Shown piece by piece: positions 6,410 through 6,788 of a DNA stretch of 6,788 bases. Position 1 is the stretch's first letter. The number at the start of each line of letters is the position of its first letter. The position numbers and the translations under genes are program-made. Location of the stretch: positions 1 to 6,788 of the forward strand of contig CAIWTC010000460.1 of the NCBI GenBank assembly GCA_903915485.1. The letters run 5' to 3'. The notes under the pieces were generated by a model. It saw nothing but the letters and a program-made list of their open reading frames with translations, made no database searches and was not told the origin of the DNA. The stretch comes from an uncultured Ignavibacteriales bacterium (lineage in GTDB: Bacteria; Bacteroidota; Ignavibacteria; Ignavibacteriales; Ignavibacteriaceae).

Positions 6410-6788
6410 ATGTTAAAAGATAGAGTAGCACTCGTAACAGGCGGTTCAAGAGGAATTGGTAAAGCAATAGTTAAGGCATTAGCTGAAGCCGGTGCAAAGG
6501 TTGTATTTACTTATGTAAGTTCTGAAGAACGCGCAAAACAGATGGAAGAGGAGTTTTTAGCCCAAGGATTGACAGTTTCCGGCTTTAAGGCTGATGCTTC
6601 GTCCTTTGCTCAGGCAGAAAATTGTATTAATTTTGTTTTGGAAAAGTATCAAAGGTTAGATATCTTAGTAAACAATGCTGGAATTACTCGGGATAATCTG
6701 CTTATGCGGATGACTGAGGAGGATTTCCAGGTTGTTATTGACTCAAATTTAAAGAGTGTTTTTAGCTATACTAAATTAGCACTGAAAC
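6410..6788 (+). CDS. fabG: 3-oxoacyl-ACP reductase FabG, 3' truncated by window edge
   Basis: The first 126 residues of a short-chain dehydrogenase are visible. FabG reduces 3-oxoacyl-ACP to 3-hydroxyacyl-ACP with NADPH in each round of fatty acid elongation. Visible marks: the cofactor-binding TGGSRGIG (10-17), Asp62 in KADAS, NNAG (88-91) extended to NNAGITRDNLLMRM, which is specific to FabG within this large family, and catalytic Asn113 in DSNLKSVF. The Ser-Tyr-Lys active-site residues lie beyond the window edge and cannot be checked. The start codon directly follows the stop of the Cys-rich gene. The position after fabD strengthens the FabG call over other reductases of the family. Confidence 0.95.
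   Translation, partial: MLKDRVALVTGGSRGIGKAIVKALAEAGAKVVFTYVSSEERAKQMEEEFLAQGLTVSGFKADASSFAQAENCINFVLEKYQRLDILVNNAGITRDNLLMRMTEEDFQVVIDSNLKSVFSYTKLALK

Overview
The window looks like a piece of chromosome from an AT-rich member of the Bacteroidota/Chlorobiota (FCB) group. Three things suggest this. Both intergenic start regions carry TAnnTTTG boxes, the -7 element typical of that group. Shine-Dalgarno sites are mostly weak. The gene order DUF177-rpmF-plsX-fabH-fabD-(x)-fabG, with fabD and fabG in the same run, resembles Chlorobiota, Ignavibacteria or Kapabacteria-like lineages more than typical Flavobacteria. This placement is inference; nothing in the window proves it.

Layout: (1) From 2 to 1165 (+) is the 3' part of a hybrid sensor histidine kinase: the end of a PAS domain, a short coiled-coil linker, HisKA, HATPase_c and a C-terminal receiver domain. 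(2) Convergent to it, 1926 to 1195 (-), is a membrane-anchored SIMPL (DUF541) protein. A weak hairpin lies between the two stops. (3) From about 1948 to 2164 is an AT-rich divergent intergenic region with a candidate promoter on each strand, a 17-bp palindrome and an 11-bp-arm inverted repeat. (4) From 2165 to the right edge is one tightly packed (+) operon: DUF177/YceD (2165-2668), rpmF for ribosomal protein bL32 (2686-2865, a small gene), plsX (2876-3904), fabH (3918-4916), fabD (4917-5831), a Cys-rich YkgJ/DUF3109-like protein (5828-6409) and the 5' part of fabG (6410 onward, cut by the window end).

How the genes work together: FabD makes malonyl-ACP, FabH condenses it with an acyl-CoA primer, and FabG reduces the 3-ketoacyl-ACP. 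PlsX turns acyl-ACP into acyl-phosphate for phospholipid synthesis. bL32 and the DUF177 protein tie the operon to ribosome assembly, so it links envelope lipid supply to translation capacity, as in many bacteria. acpP and fabF may follow fabG beyond the edge.

I found no clearly new system. The most interesting items are the Cys-rich putative metal-binding gene translationally embedded between fabD and fabG, and the palindrome and near-leaderless promoter arrangement in front of the operon. There is no sign of mobile elements, CRISPR, tRNA or rRNA genes.
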